The translations under genes were made by a program, and so were the position numbers. From Frankia alni ACN14a (GTDB lineage Bacteria; Actinomycetota; Actinomycetes; Frankiales; Frankiaceae), in contig NC_008278.1 in NCBI RefSeq assembly GCF_000058485.1, positions 676,962-740,961 on the forward strand: a DNA stretch of 64,000 nucleotides, in the 5' to 3' direction. Each line of letters starts with the position of its first letter. Positions within the stretch are counted from its first letter, which is position 1. Below are positions 8,367 through 18,400 of the stretch, one piece after another. Below the pieces are notes generated by a model. It had not been told where the DNA came from. It ran no database searches and was given only the letters and a program-made list of their open reading frames with translations.

Positions 8367-10040
8367 TCAGCTTTCGGTGCGCAGCCAGTGGGCCGCGTAG
8401 GCGTCGACGTCCAGGCGCAGGCTGCCGTCCTCGTCCACGGTTCGGACGGCGCCGGCCTGCTCGCCGAGCAGCTCGACGAACCGGGCGCCCGCGCCGACCT
8501 CCGGGAGCCTGAGCGTGACGCTCGCCGACGCGGCGGCGAAGTTGTGCAGGGTGAGGACGGCACGTCCGTCGTGCTCCGTCCAGTGCGCCAGCACGGACGC
8601 GGTGTCGTGGTCGACGGTCACGCCGGCACCCCAGGCCAGCTCGGGACACTGCCGGTAGCGGCGCACCAGCGCGGCCACCCAGGAGAACAGCGAGGTGGGA
8701 TCGTGGCGCTGGGCCGCCACGTTCACCTTGGCCGGGCCGTACTCGCCCTGGACGACGGGGGCGGGCAGGCGGTCCGCCTCCGCGTCCGGGTCCACGGTCG
8801 AGAAGCCGCCGTTCGGGCCGTCGGACCACTGCATCGGCACCCGGACCGCCTCCCGGCCGGGGATGTCGAGGTTCTCGCCCATCCCGATCTCCTCGCCGTA
8901 GAAGAGCGTCGGCGTGCCGGGCAGGGCGAACAGCAGGCTGTAGACCATGCGGATGCGGGCGGGGTCGCCGTCGAGCATCGGGGGCAGGCGCCGGCGCAGA
9001 CCTCGGCCGTAGAGCTGCATCTCCTCGCGCGGGCCGAAGGCGGCGAACACCTCCTGGCGCTCGCCGTCGTCGAGCTTGTCCAGGGTGAGCTCGTCGTGGT
9101 TGCGGACGAACGTCGCCCAGTGACAGTCCTTCGGCGCGGCCGGCCGGTCGCGCAGCGCCTCGAGCAGCGGTGTCGCGTCGCGGCGGGCCAGCGCCAGGTA
9201 GAGCCGCTGCATGCCGGGGAAGTCGAAGCACATCGTCAGCTCGTCGCCGTCCTCGTCACCGAAGAACCGGCGGGTGTCGTCGTAGGGCAGGTTCACCTCG
9301 CCGAGCAGGACGACCTCCCCGTCGCGGCGGGAGACGAACGCGCGCAGATCGCGCAGGTACTCGTGCGGGTCGGGCAGGTCCGCGGCGTCGGCGGCGCCGT
9401 CGGTCTCCAGCAGGAACGGCACCGCGTCCACCCGGAAACCGGACAGGCCGAGCGCGATCCAGAAGCCCATGATCCGGGCGATCTCGTCGCGCACCGCGGG
9501 GTTCGCCACGTCCAGGTCGGGCTGGTGCTTGTAGAAGCGGTGCAGGTAGTACTGGCCGGCGGCGTCGTCGTACTGCCAGACGCTGTCCTCCTGATCGGGA
9601 AAGACGACGTCGGACGGGCCGTCGGCCGGGGGCTCGTCCCGCCAGACGTAGTAGCCGCGGTACGGGGAGTCCCGGCTGCTGCGGGCGCTGACGAACCACG
9701 GGTGCTGGTCGGAGGTGTGGTTGACGACCAGGTCGGCGATCACCCGGATGCCCCGGTCGCGGGCCACCAGGAGGAACTCCACCAGGTCGCCGTGGGTGCC
9801 CAGCCGGGGGTCGACGCCGTAGAAGTCGGTGATGTCGTAGCCGTCGTCCCGGTCGGGCGTCGGGTAGAAGGGCATCAGCCAGATGCAGGTGACCCCGAGT
9901 TCGTGCAGGTAGTCGACCCGTTGGGTGAGACCGCGGAAGTCGCCGCAGCCGTCACCGTTGCCGTCGGCGAAGGTCTCCACGTCCAGGCAGTAGATGACGG
10001 CGTTCTTCCACCACAGGTCGGCGGTCCGGCTTAGTCGCAT
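8367..10040 (-). CDS. GH13 alpha-amylase-family enzyme, trehalose-synthase-like
   Basis: A 557-residue glycoside hydrolase family 13 protein. It begins WWKNAVIYCLDVETFADGNG, then DYLHELGVTCIWLMPFYPTP, VIADLVVNHTSDQHPWF (region I), GFRVDAVPFLL (region II, nucleophile Asp), VVLLGEVNL (region III, acid Glu) and FVRNHDELTLD (region IV, His-Asp), so all catalytic residues are present. The start and spacing resemble maltose/trehalose-interconverting or oligo-glucosidase members rather than secreted amylases; no signal peptide is seen. The frame stays open far upstream, but the ATG at 10040 is the first start before the conserved domain. It is divergent from the SDR at 10219. Confidence 0.88.
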   Translation of the reverse strand: MRLSRTADLWWKNAVIYCLDVETFADGNGDGCGDFRGLTQRVDYLHELGVTCIWLMPFYPTPDRDDGYDITDFYGVDPRLGTHGDLVEFLLVARDRGIRVIADLVVNHTSDQHPWFVSARSSRDSPYRGYYVWRDEPPADGPSDVVFPDQEDSVWQYDDAAGQYYLHRFYKHQPDLDVANPAVRDEIARIMGFWIALGLSGFRVDAVPFLLETDGAADAADLPDPHEYLRDLRAFVSRRDGEVVLLGEVNLPYDDTRRFFGDEDGDELTMCFDFPGMQRLYLALARRDATPLLEALRDRPAAPKDCHWATFVRNHDELTLDKLDDGERQEVFAAFGPREEMQLYGRGLRRRLPPMLDGDPARIRMVYSLLFALPGTPTLFYGEEIGMGENLDIPGREAVRVPMQWSDGPNGGFSTVDPDAEADRLPAPVVQGEYGPAKVNVAAQRHDPTSLFSWVAALVRRYRQCPELAWGAGVTVDHDTASVLAHWTEHDGRAVLTLHNFAAASASVTLRLPEVGAGARFVELLGEQAGAVRTVDEDGSLRLDVDAYAAHWLRTES

Positions 10041-10218
10041 TTCGCGGTACTGCCCCGCGATCAGCGGTGTATCCCCTTCGAGAGAATCTTGTTTCCGCGC
10101 CGACCGGCGTGCTGGTCTCCCGGTTACTCGTGCCGGGCATACCGTCCCCTCGACGAGGACGCCACGTCTTTCCTGGTGGCGCGGGCAGGCGCTGAGCCGG
10201 TTTCGACCTGGAGGCGGT

Positions 10219-11394
10219 GTGCGAGCAGGCGGTGTGCGAACAAGGCCCTTGCGGGAGCAGGTGGTTGTCGTGGTCGGAGCGTCCAGCGGGATCGGGCGTG
10301 CGACCGCACTCGCCTTCGCGCAACGCGGCGCACGGGTGGTGTGCGCGGCGCGCGGCGAGGAGGCGCTGCACGCCCTGGTCGGCGAGATCAGCGGGGAGGT
10401 CGGGGCGGGCCGGGCCTTCGCCGTGCCCACGGACGTCGCGGACCCGGCCGCGGTTCGGGAGCTCGCTGCGAGCGCCGAGCGGCGCCTCGGCCGCATCGAC
10501 ACCTGGGTGAACGCCGCGGCCGTCAGCGTTCTGGGGCGGGTCGAGGACGTCACCGACGCGGAGTTCGACCGGGTCCTGCGGATCAACCTGCTCGGCCAGG
10601 TGCACGGGGCGAAGGCGGCACTACCGGCCCTGCGGCGGGCCGGTGGCGGCGTGCTCATCGGAGTCTCCTCCGTCGAGGGCATCCGCGCGATGCCCCTGCA
10701 CAGCGCCTACGCGGCGAGCAAGTGGGGGTTGCGGGGCTTCTACGACAGCCTGCGGGTGGAACTCGCCCAGGAGGGTGTCCCGATCGCGGTGACCACCGTG
10801 CTGCCGCCGTCCGTCGACACCCCCTTCTTCGCCCATGCCCGCAGCCGCATCGGCGGGCGTCCCAAGCCCCCGCCGCCGGTCTACGCGGCCGACGTCGTCG
10901 CCGCTGCGATCGTGCGGGCGGCCGTGCGACCCAGCCGGGAGGTGCTCGTCGGCGGCACCGCCGTCGCCGCCGCCATCGCCGCCCGGGTGTCCCCGGCGCT
11001 GGTCGACGCGCTGCTCTCGCTGCGCCGGGCAGGGATCGAGACGCTGCGCGAGGACCGGCCGGGCGAGCCGGGCGACATCGTCGACGCGCCCGAGGCCGGT
11101 CCAGGCCGGGTCGATGGTGACTACCCCGGCCGGGTGCTGCGGCACAGTCCGCTCACCTCACTGCTCGGCGTGGGCCGGCGTCCGGTCGAGCTGCTGACCG
11201 CGGCCGTCGGCCGGCTGCACCGCTCGACGCCGCCCGGCACCGCTCACCTGGCGGCGCGCGGTGCCGCGGGAGGACCGCCGCCGCCGTCGCCGTCGGGGAT
11301 GACCATGCCGGCCGACACACCGCTGCGCAGGTGGCGCGGCACCGGCTCGGTGATGCGCTCACCGGGCAGGACGACCGGGGTAGCGGGCGGGTAG
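10219..11394 (+). CDS. SDR-family oxidoreductase with C-terminal extension
   Basis: A 391-residue classical short-chain dehydrogenase. VVVVGASSGIGRATALAFAQ is the TGxxxGIG cofactor loop, WVNAAAVSVLG is the NNAG equivalent, and SSVEG with SAYAASKWGLRGF gives the Ser-Tyr-Lys triad. It is longer than the usual 250 residues, with about 100 extra residues at the C-terminus ending in a low-complexity tail, like the actinobacterial SDR group that carries a short membrane-associating tail. GGAGG at 10210-10214 precedes the GTG at 10219 by 4 nt; a GTG at 10234 is the alternative. Substrate unknown. Confidence 0.85.
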   Translation: MRAGGVRTRPLREQVVVVVGASSGIGRATALAFAQRGARVVCAARGEEALHALVGEISGEVGAGRAFAVPTDVADPAAVRELAASAERRLGRIDTWVNAAAVSVLGRVEDVTDAEFDRVLRINLLGQVHGAKAALPALRRAGGGVLIGVSSVEGIRAMPLHSAYAASKWGLRGFYDSLRVELAQEGVPIAVTTVLPPSVDTPFFAHARSRIGGRPKPPPPVYAADVVAAAIVRAAVRPSREVLVGGTAVAAAIAARVSPALVDALLSLRRAGIETLREDRPGEPGDIVDAPEAGPGRVDGDYPGRVLRHSPLTSLLGVGRRPVELLTAAVGRLHRSTPPGTAHLAARGAAGGPPPPSPSGMTMPADTPLRRWRGTGSVMRSPGRTTGVAGG

Positions 11395-11422
11395 GGGGTG
11401 AGCTGCTCGGCCGCTCGCGGCG

Positions 11423-11497
11423 TTACCCGAGTACACCGGTCGCGCCGTCGGTCAGTTCCCGGGCGACGTCGGCGTGGCCGGTGTGCCGGGCTGAGCC
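11423..11497 (-). pseudogene. C-terminal relic of a DinB/DUF664-type gene
   Basis: The last about 22 codons before a TAA read ARHTGHADVARELTDGATG, matching the metal-binding C-terminus of DinB/DUF664 (mycothiol-dependent) proteins, compare AHHCGHADILRESLDG in the intact gene at 58680-59291. Upstream of it the frame has no DinB sequence, so this is an isolated end fragment. Confidence 0.6.
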
Positions 11498-11585
11498 CGA
11501 TCGCCGTGCCCTTTTCGCGCCCATCGTCGCCGGCCAGAAGTTGTCGGACCCTCGCCGTAGTCTCGCCGCGAGCGAGGGAGGGCGG

Positions 11586-12761
11586 ATGACACGGAACGAG
11601 GGTGGCGCGGCGGCGGCGACGGCCGCCGGTGCGGGCTTCGAGCGGGTCTGGCGGGTGCCGGAGGGGCAGGTGGCGTCCGGACGGATCCCGGGGTATGTCG
11701 GCGCGCTGCGGATCGGTGGGCGGGTCGAGGTGCGCGCGGGTGGGCGGATGGCGCTCGGGCCGGCGAGCGCGCCGATGACGGCGGACACGCGGTTCCGGCT
11801 CGCCTCGCTCACCAAGCTGACGGCGGGGGTGCTCGTGCTCGGCCTCGAGCACGACGGGCTGCTCGGGCTCGACGATCCGGTGGCCCGCTGGCTGCCGGAG
11901 GCGGCGGCCCCGCGGGTGCTGGTCGCCCCGGACGCGCCGCTCGACCGCACCGTCGAGGCGCGCCGGCCGATCACCGTCCGGCACCTGCTGACCCTGACCT
12001 GCGGCTGGGGCGCGGTGCTGGAGCAGACCCCGCTACAGGCGGAGATGCTGCGGCGCGGGGTCTTCCCCGGCCCGTTGACGCCGCGGATGTCCGCCGACGA
12101 GTTCGTCGCCAGGGTCGCCGGGCTGCCGCTGGCATTCCAGCCGGGCGAGGGCTGGTTGTACGACACCGGCATCGACCTGCTCGGTGTGCTGCTCGCCCGC
12201 TGCGCCGGGCGCCCCCTGTCCGAGCTGGTCGCCGAGCGGATCACCGGCCCGCTCGCCATGGCGTCCACCGGGTTCTGGGAGCCGGATCCGAGCCGGCTCG
12301 CGACGGCCTACCAGCCCGGGCCGGACGGGCTGGCGGTGCTGGACGCGCCCGACGGCGCGTTCGCCCGTCCGCCCGCGTTCGAGGAGCTCAGCTCCGGGCT
12401 GGTGTCCACCGCGCCCGACGTCCTGCGGTTGCTGTGCGCGCTTGCGGACGGTGGCGACCCGGTGCTGCCGGTCGGCGCGGTGGCGCGGATGACCGCCGAC
12501 GCGCTGACCGACGCCCAGCGCGACCAGGCCCGGCCGATCGTCGGCCCCGGCGGGTCGTGGGGCCTGGGCACCGGCGTGGACGTCGAACCCGCCGAGCCGT
12601 GGATGACCCCCGGGCGCTGGGGCTGGGACGGCGGGACGGGAACCACCGGCCACGTCGACCCGACCCGCGGCGCCGTCGGCGTCCTGCTCACCCAGCGGGC
12701 GATGACCGGCCCGCTGGACGGCTTCGGCGAGTTCTGGACGGCGGTCGCCGCCACCCGATGA
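11586..12761 (+). CDS. Serine hydrolase, beta-lactamase class C/DD-peptidase fold
   Basis: A 391-residue protein of the beta-lactamase-related PF00144 family. FRLASLTKLTAGVLVLGL contains the SxxK motif (Ser nucleophile, Lys), followed by HLLTLTCGWG and WLYDTGIDLLGVLLAR (the YxN-type motif is YDT here), and WGWDGGTGTTGHVDP supplies the HTG/KTG equivalent. Members hydrolyse esters or peptidoglycan-like amides; no signal peptide is seen, which favours a cytoplasmic esterase. The GAGGGAGGGCGG run directly upstream of the ATG at 11586 is a strong ribosome binding site. Confidence 0.9.
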   Translation: MTRNEGGAAAATAAGAGFERVWRVPEGQVASGRIPGYVGALRIGGRVEVRAGGRMALGPASAPMTADTRFRLASLTKLTAGVLVLGLEHDGLLGLDDPVARWLPEAAAPRVLVAPDAPLDRTVEARRPITVRHLLTLTCGWGAVLEQTPLQAEMLRRGVFPGPLTPRMSADEFVARVAGLPLAFQPGEGWLYDTGIDLLGVLLARCAGRPLSELVAERITGPLAMASTGFWEPDPSRLATAYQPGPDGLAVLDAPDGAFARPPAFEELSSGLVSTAPDVLRLLCALADGGDPVLPVGAVARMTADALTDAQRDQARPIVGPGGSWGLGTGVDVEPAEPWMTPGRWGWDGGTGTTGHVDPTRGAVGVLLTQRAMTGPLDGFGEFWTAVAATR

Positions 12762-12959
12762 CGCCGCCGGGCGGGCCGCCTCGTGCAGCAGGACGGCGGC
12801 CTCCAACGCGGCCAGAACCAGCCTCACCGAGCCGGGAAGCGGGAGGAACGGCACCAGGAGAGTCAGCATCCGGATGAGGCGATGCACCCGTCCTGCCCGG
12901 GGCGGCCGGCCGCCCGTGTTCCGCATCCGCTCGACTCTTGTGAACGATGGCCTGGTCAT
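12033..12959 (-). CDS. Possible small membrane protein, mostly antisense to the serine hydrolase
   Basis: An ORF with a good start: GGAGG 4 nt upstream of the ATG at 12959. Its first about 65 residues look natural, with a hydrophobic stretch RMLTLLVPFLPLPGSVRLVL. From about 12760 leftwards the frame merely continues on the antisense strand of the serine hydrolase, with a shadow-like Arg/Gly/Pro composition. Either a short membrane gene has lost its stop and runs into its neighbour, or the whole frame is fortuitous. No family recognised. Confidence 0.25.
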   Translation of the reverse strand: MTRPSFTRVERMRNTGGRPPRAGRVHRLIRMLTLLVPFLPLPGSVRLVLAALEAAVLLHEAARPAASSGGGDRRPELAEAVQRAGHRPLGEQDADGAAGRVDVAGGSRPAVPAPAPGGHPRLGGFDVHAGAQAPRPAGADDRPGLVALGVGQRVGGHPRHRADRQHRVATVRKRAQQPQDVGRGGHQPGAELLERGRTGERAVGRVQHRQPVRPGLVGRREPARIRLPEPGGRHGERAGDPLGDQLGQGAPGAAGEQHTEQVDAGVVQPALARLECQRQPGDPGDELVGGHPRRQRAGEDPAPQHLRL

Positions 12960-13079
12960 GGCGCCTCCGGCGGGAATAGACGATTCCTTTGTTGACCCTT
13001 CGATTGGTAGCACCGGGAGAGATCGGCGGAATGCGCGTTGTGCGCCTGTGTGCGCGCAGGACGATGCGCGACCTATTTT

Positions 13080-13098
13080 TTGCGCGAGCGGCGCGCAA
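13080..13098. promoter_or_regulatory. 7-5-7 inverted repeat upstream of XRE regulator
   Basis: TTGCGCG (13080-13086), spacer AGCGG, CGCGCAA (13092-13098) form a perfect palindrome about 105 bp upstream of the regulator start. It is a candidate autoregulatory operator; several related TGCGCG words lie just upstream. Confidence 0.45.
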
Positions 13099-13202
13099 TC
13101 TGCTGGCGGCCTGATTCCGGGCGGCCGCCGGCCGCTCTATGATCTGCCCAGTCCGTGCGCGATGTGAGGCGAGCGCGTCCGGCGGACATGCGGGGGGTGA
13201 CC

Positions 13203-14645
13203 GTGGCCAGACAGCATCCGGCCAGGTGCGGGCGGGACATCCGGTCGCGGCTGGCGAAGGCGGGTATAGGCGTGCCGGAGACGGCGGACGCTGTGCATCG
13301 TCATTGCGGCGTGAGCCGGTTGCGGGCCTACCGGCTGGCATATGGCTGGACGCAGGAGGAACTCGTCCGACGGATCCGCCAGTACGAGACCGAGGCAGGG
13401 CGCGGCGATCCGCCGCTTGGGCATCAACGGATATCGAGGTGGGAACGCGGCGAGCGGCCGTCGCCCCGGTATCTCGACGCGCTCTGCGCCGTGCTGCGCA
13501 CGCGCCCGGACCGGCTCGGATTCGGGCTGGACGGGTCCGCCCAGGACGTCGCCCCCGTCTTGGCCGAGACGGGCTGGACAGACTCGATCGTGCCGGTTCA
13601 GGTCCGATCCGGGCACCCCGCGGGGCCCACCGCGCCGCCACCGGCCGCGGCCGTGCTGGCGCGTGCGGGGGAGCTTCGGGACGTCCTGGATCGGTCGCTG
13701 TGGGTCGAGGTGCCGGCCGAGCAGGTCGACCGTCTCGACGAGGTGGTGCGGGACCAGGGCTTCCGGTACCGCACGCAGCCGGTGATCGGGATGATCGGTG
13801 ACCTGTCCGTCGACCTGGCCGAGGTCGGCCGGCTGCTGGGCCGGCGCCAGCCGCTTTACCAGCAGCGCAGGCTGCGCGGCGTCGCCGCGAAGGTGGCCGG
13901 CATCACCGCCCTGTCGTTCTCCGACCTGGGTCACCGGGTCGAGATGCGCGGCTGGTTCGAGACGGCGTACCGCAACGCGAGCGAGCATGGCGCCGCCGAG
14001 CTGCTCGCCTGGGTGGTGGCGAAACGGGCCAAGGCCGAGCTGGAGAACGGCGCATCCGCCCAGCTCGTGCTCACGATCGCCGCGCGGGCGGAGGCACTGG
14101 CCGGGCGCTCACCGAGCGCCGGAAAGCTGATCGCCGTGACGATGCAGGCCCGGGCTTTGGGCGTGCAGAAGAAGCTGCCCGAGGTGCTGCGGCGAGCCCG
14201 GCAGGCACTGGACCTGTTCGACCGACTCGACCCGGAGTCCACCAGCAGCAGCGTGCTGGCGATGAGCGAGCAGCAGCTCCACCTCTACATAGCCGACGCG
14301 CTGCTCGCCGCCGGCGACTGGCGCCGCAGCCTGCCGCACTTCGACCGCGCGGTGCGCCTGTTCCCCCCGGGTGAGCCACGCGACCCGGTGCTCACCCGGA
14401 TCAACCAGGCCGGAGCGCTGATTCTCGGCCAGCAGGTCGACACCGGCTGCGAGCAGATCATCAGGGAACTGACCGGCATCGCCGAGCACTGGCGCAGCCC
14501 GCTCGTGCTGCGCTGGGCTGCTGACGGGCTACGGCGCGTGCCCGAGCGGCACCGCGGCCAGTCCGCCGTGCGCGAGCTGCGGGACCTGATCGCGACCCTC
14601 ACGTCGATCGGGTCGGCCGGGTCGGTGGCGACGATCGGGTGGTGA
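13203..14645 (+). CDS. XRE-family HTH regulator with TPR-like repeats
   Basis: A roughly 480-residue actinomycete regulator. An N-terminal Cro/C1 helix-turn-helix is visible as RLAYGWTQEELVRRI and QRISRWERGERPSPRYLDAL. The remainder is alpha-helical with repeat-like segments (LLAWVVAKRAKAELENG, LLAAGDWRRSLPHFDRAVRLF) like tetratricopeptide regulators, suggesting a protein- or peptide-sensing function. The GTG at 13203 is chosen because a GGGGGG run ends 5 nt before it; in-frame starts at 13155 and 13188 are weaker. No biosynthetic or mobile partner gene lies next to it. Confidence 0.85.
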   Translation: MARQHPARCGRDIRSRLAKAGIGVPETADAVHRHCGVSRLRAYRLAYGWTQEELVRRIRQYETEAGRGDPPLGHQRISRWERGERPSPRYLDALCAVLRTRPDRLGFGLDGSAQDVAPVLAETGWTDSIVPVQVRSGHPAGPTAPPPAAAVLARAGELRDVLDRSLWVEVPAEQVDRLDEVVRDQGFRYRTQPVIGMIGDLSVDLAEVGRLLGRRQPLYQQRRLRGVAAKVAGITALSFSDLGHRVEMRGWFETAYRNASEHGAAELLAWVVAKRAKAELENGASAQLVLTIAARAEALAGRSPSAGKLIAVTMQARALGVQKKLPEVLRRARQALDLFDRLDPESTSSSVLAMSEQQLHLYIADALLAAGDWRRSLPHFDRAVRLFPPGEPRDPVLTRINQAGALILGQQVDTGCEQIIRELTGIAEHWRSPLVLRWAADGLRRVPERHRGQSAVRELRDLIATLTSIGSAGSVATIGW

Positions 14646-14673
14646 GCTCGGCGTCCCGCTGGAGCTCGCCCGG

Positions 14674-15306
14674 CTAGCCGACCGGCCGGGCGCTGTCCGA
14701 GCTGCGGGCGGCGGGGCTGTCCCGCTCCCTGGGTAAGGCGCGGTCGGCGGTCGCGGTCCGGGCGTACCACTGCTGGCGGCTCATCACGTAGACGTTGCTG
14801 GCCAGCCACGGGCCGACGTCGGCGATCCCGCGGAAGGTCATGCCGAGCCGGTGGGCGATCGCGTTCATGCCGGCGTTGTCCCGATGCGTCGAAGTGATCA
14901 GCTCGTCCACTGTGAGCCGTTCGAAGCCGAATTCCAGTGAGGCCCGGACCGCCTCCGTGCCGAGCCCCTGACCCCAGTGGTCCCGCCGGATGGACACGGC
15001 GACCTCGATCCCCGGCCAACCGTCCGCGAAATACACCCCGGCTCGGCCGAGGAACTCCCCGCTGCCCCGTTCCTCAACCGCCCACATGCCGTGACCGTGG
15101 ATCATCCACATGCCGAGGAGATGAGTGACGAGACGTTCCGTGCCGGCCAACCCGAACGGGCCGTCGAGATAACGCATCGTCTCCGGGTCGGCGTTCATCG
15201 CGGCGTACGGGTGCAGATCCTCGGGACGCCAGCCGCGCAGGATCAACCGGGAGGTGATGACGGTCGGGATCTCGATTCGGGTGGGCAGGCCGTAAGTCAA
15301 CGTCAT
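14674..15306 (-). CDS. GNAT N-acetyltransferase, RimJ/RimL type
   Basis: A 210-residue acetyltransferase: TSRLILRGWRPEDLHPYAAM is the classic RimJ/RimL beginning, VAVSIRRDHWGQGLGTEAV is the acetyl-CoA pyrophosphate-binding loop, and HRDNAGMNAIAHRLGMTFRG is the conserved C-terminal Asn-containing segment. It should acetylate an amine on a small molecule or protein N-terminus; substrate unknown. It is convergent with the XRE gene and downstream of no obvious operon partner. Confidence 0.9.
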   Translation of the reverse strand: MTLTYGLPTRIEIPTVITSRLILRGWRPEDLHPYAAMNADPETMRYLDGPFGLAGTERLVTHLLGMWMIHGHGMWAVEERGSGEFLGRAGVYFADGWPGIEVAVSIRRDHWGQGLGTEAVRASLEFGFERLTVDELITSTHRDNAGMNAIAHRLGMTFRGIADVGPWLASNVYVMSRQQWYARTATADRALPRERDSPAARSSDSARPVG

Positions 15307-15490
15307 GGAAATGATGGTCCGCTGACGGGCACCGGTCGGGAAGCACCCGGAGCGACCGATTCAGCGCGGCCTGTCGCTGATTTTGTCCGGTATGGGCTGG
15401 CTTGGTAGCGACGGGCGGTGGAAACGGGGAGGTCCCGGCCCCGAGGCCGATCGGGTTCGGCGCCGGCGCGCCGGACCGCGCATCGTCGGG

Positions 15491-18400
15491 TCATCGCTCG
15501 CAGGTGGGGCGGTAGGGGACGCCGGGCAGGTAGAACTGCCACGACGAGGCGTCCAGCCCGCCCCCGGCCTCGGCGCAGGCGGCGGCGACCACCTGCCGCC
15601 GGGACGCGTTCACGGTGGACACCCGCCACAGCCGGAGCATGCCGTCGTTGCCCCCCGAGGCCAGCACGCTGCCGTCCTGGGAGAAGGCGAGCGAGAACAC
15701 CGCATGGGTGTGGCCCGTCAGCGGCTGCCCGATGGGGCGCAGGCTGGGCGCCGGCGGGTCGAGGCTGTCCCGGGCGTTGCGGCTGTCCTGGGCGTCGCGG
15801 GCGTCGCGGGCGTCGCGGGCGGAGGTGTCCGCACCGTCGCCGGCTGGTCCGCTCCGACCCTCTCGACTCTCCCGTCCTTCCCGGTCCCGGCGGACCTCGT
15901 CCTTCTCCGTCTCGCTCGCGCAGGCGTCGAGGGCCGGGCGACCGATGAGGTCCGCGGCGTCCGCGGTGGCGGGGGGAAGCCGGGCGGCGGTGCGGGCGTC
16001 CCACAGGCGTACCCCGCGCCCAGAGCCGACGGCGAGAATGCTGCCGTCGGGGGAGAACCTGACTGCCCGCGCCTCCCCGGGGCCGGCGGGCAGCCAGCCC
16101 AGGAGGCGGCGGTTGCCGGCCCCGCCGCCGGCGGACCACAGGCTGACCCCGCCGAGCTCCTCGCCGACCGCCTCGACGGGGGCGGCGGGGGATCGGTCGA
16201 CGCAGGTGTCGACCGGTCCGAGGGCGGGGGCTACCGGGTCGACCGGCCGTGGCCGCGCCGAGTCGCCGATGTCCCAGGCCATCCGGGTGCGGTCGAAGCC
16301 GGTCGCGACCAGCTGCCGCCCGTCCGCCGAGAACGTCACCGCGGTCACCTGACTGCGCAGGCCCGTCAGCGGCAGCCCGACGCGCCGCGGCTGGTCCGGG
16401 CCGGCCGCGACCGACCACAGCAGCACTGATGCGTCTGCACCGCCGGTGGCCAGCAGCTTTCCGTCGCGGGAGAACGCCACGGCGGTGACGGGGCTGCCGT
16501 TGGCCAGCGCCGTCCGGCTGCTGGCGAGGGTCTGGAGGCGCTCCTGGCTGGCGGCGTCCGGATGCACCGCCCAGGCGGCGAGTGACAGCCGCAGCGCGCG
16601 GATCCGGTCCGTCGCGCTCACGTCATCCGCCCTGGTCAGCAGGGCCTGGGCGATCACCGCCCGCTGGGCACGCTCGGCGGAGTGTTGTGCCTGCCGGGCG
16701 GAGACGCCCTGCCAGCCGGCGGTCGCGGCGCCGGCGAGCGTCACCGCGAGCAGGGCGGCCAGCACCGCGATCGTCCGGCGCCGGCGCCGGCGCTCCCGGT
16801 GACGCGCCGCCTCGACGCGGCAGTGGCACTCGGCGAGGAACCGCTGCCCGGCGTTGTTGAGGTTCACGACCGCCCGCCCGCCCGCGCGGAAACGGTCGTA
16901 GGACCCCCACAGGATGGTCGTGGCGGCGGTGAGCCGGTCGACGTCCCACAGCGGGCCGCCGTGTGCCCAGGCCGCGGCGGCCCGCTCGACCTGCCCCTCG
17001 CTGAGCAGCGCGGCCTCCCGCTCGCGGATCGCGGCGTCCAGCGGCGGCCAGACGGACAGCAGCGCCTCGTGGACGACGCCGACCCCGGCACCGCCGAGGC
17101 TGTCGCTGGCCGTCGACAGCAGCCGCTGTTCCACGAAGACGCCGAACGCGGTGCGCATGGCCTCCGACGGCAGTTCCGCCACCTCGATGCGGCGCCGGGT
17201 ACGCCGGCCCCCCTCGTCCAGGGTGGCAAGCTCCGCCATACCGGCGAGGATCTCCGCTCGGGGCAGGCGGGCGGCGGCCACCGCCTCGTCGAGCACGGCG
17301 TCCGCCCGGCGCGCCAGCGCGCCGCGCACCCCGCCGAGCTCCTCGTAGCGCTGTGCGGACAGCCGCCCGCCGCGGGTCTGGTTGCGGGCCAGCTCGTGCA
17401 GGGTGAAGGCCAGCAACGGCAGCGCCTCGCCGCCGTCGGTGTCGGCGACCATCTGGCTGACCAGCTCCGGCTCCACCGACAGCCCGGCGACCCGGGCCGG
17501 CTCGGTGATCACGACGCTGAGCATGTCGCGCGCCAGCGGCCGCAGCGGAAAGGTGTGCAGGTGGGCGCCGTGCAGCTCGGGCAGGGCGAACAACTGGTCC
17601 TGGAACTCCGACCGGACCGCGATGACGACGCGGATGGGGCCGTCGAGCCCGCGGGAGAGAACTCCGGCGAACCGGGCCCGCTCGGCGGCGTCGGCGCGGG
17701 TGAACAGCTCCTCGCCCTGGTCGACGACGAGCAGCAGCCGGTCCCGGGGCTGGCCGTAGCCCGCGCTCAGCAGTTCCTCGGCGAGCCCGACGAGGGCGCG
17801 GTCGTCGGCGACCAGCCGCTGGTGGATCTCGCCCGGCTCCCAGCGCAGCCCGACGCGGATCGCCGTCTGCGCCAACGCCAGCGCCAGCTTGCGGGTCGGG
17901 TCGCGGCCCGGCAGGAACGGATCGGCGATCTCCCAGCCGGGCTCGGCCCCCAGCCGCGCCGTCAACCCCGCCGTGACCAGCGACGACTTGCCGCACCCGG
18001 ACCCGCCGACGACGAGCAGCAGCCGCCGGTCGCTCAGCGCGCGCAGCCGGTGGGCGAGCCGACGCAGCTCGTCGGCACGCCCGTAGAAGACGCGGGCCAT
18101 GTCCCGGGTGAACGGCCGCAGCCCCGGGAACGGCGAGCGATCCCACGCCCAGCCCAGGCCGCCGGCGGCGTCCACCCGCCGCAGCGGGCCGTCCAGATCG
18201 CCGATCCAGCCGCCGTTGTCGACGACGGCGACGTGCTGGCGGTCGTCGAGCAGCGGCGAGGCCACCCCCGCCTGCGCCCGCAGCGGCAGCAGCAGGCTCC
18301 CGACCTCGTGGGCGATGCCGATTTCGTAGGCGCACCAGGGGGAGGTGTTGTAGGCCTCGGTCACGACACAGATGACGGCGTCCGCGGCCCGCAGCTCCTG

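Noticed and set aside
8292-10034. Long plus-strand ORF opposite the GH13 gene
   Set aside because: Glu/Val/His/Arg-rich shadow of the minus-strand gene, which has all catalytic motifs.
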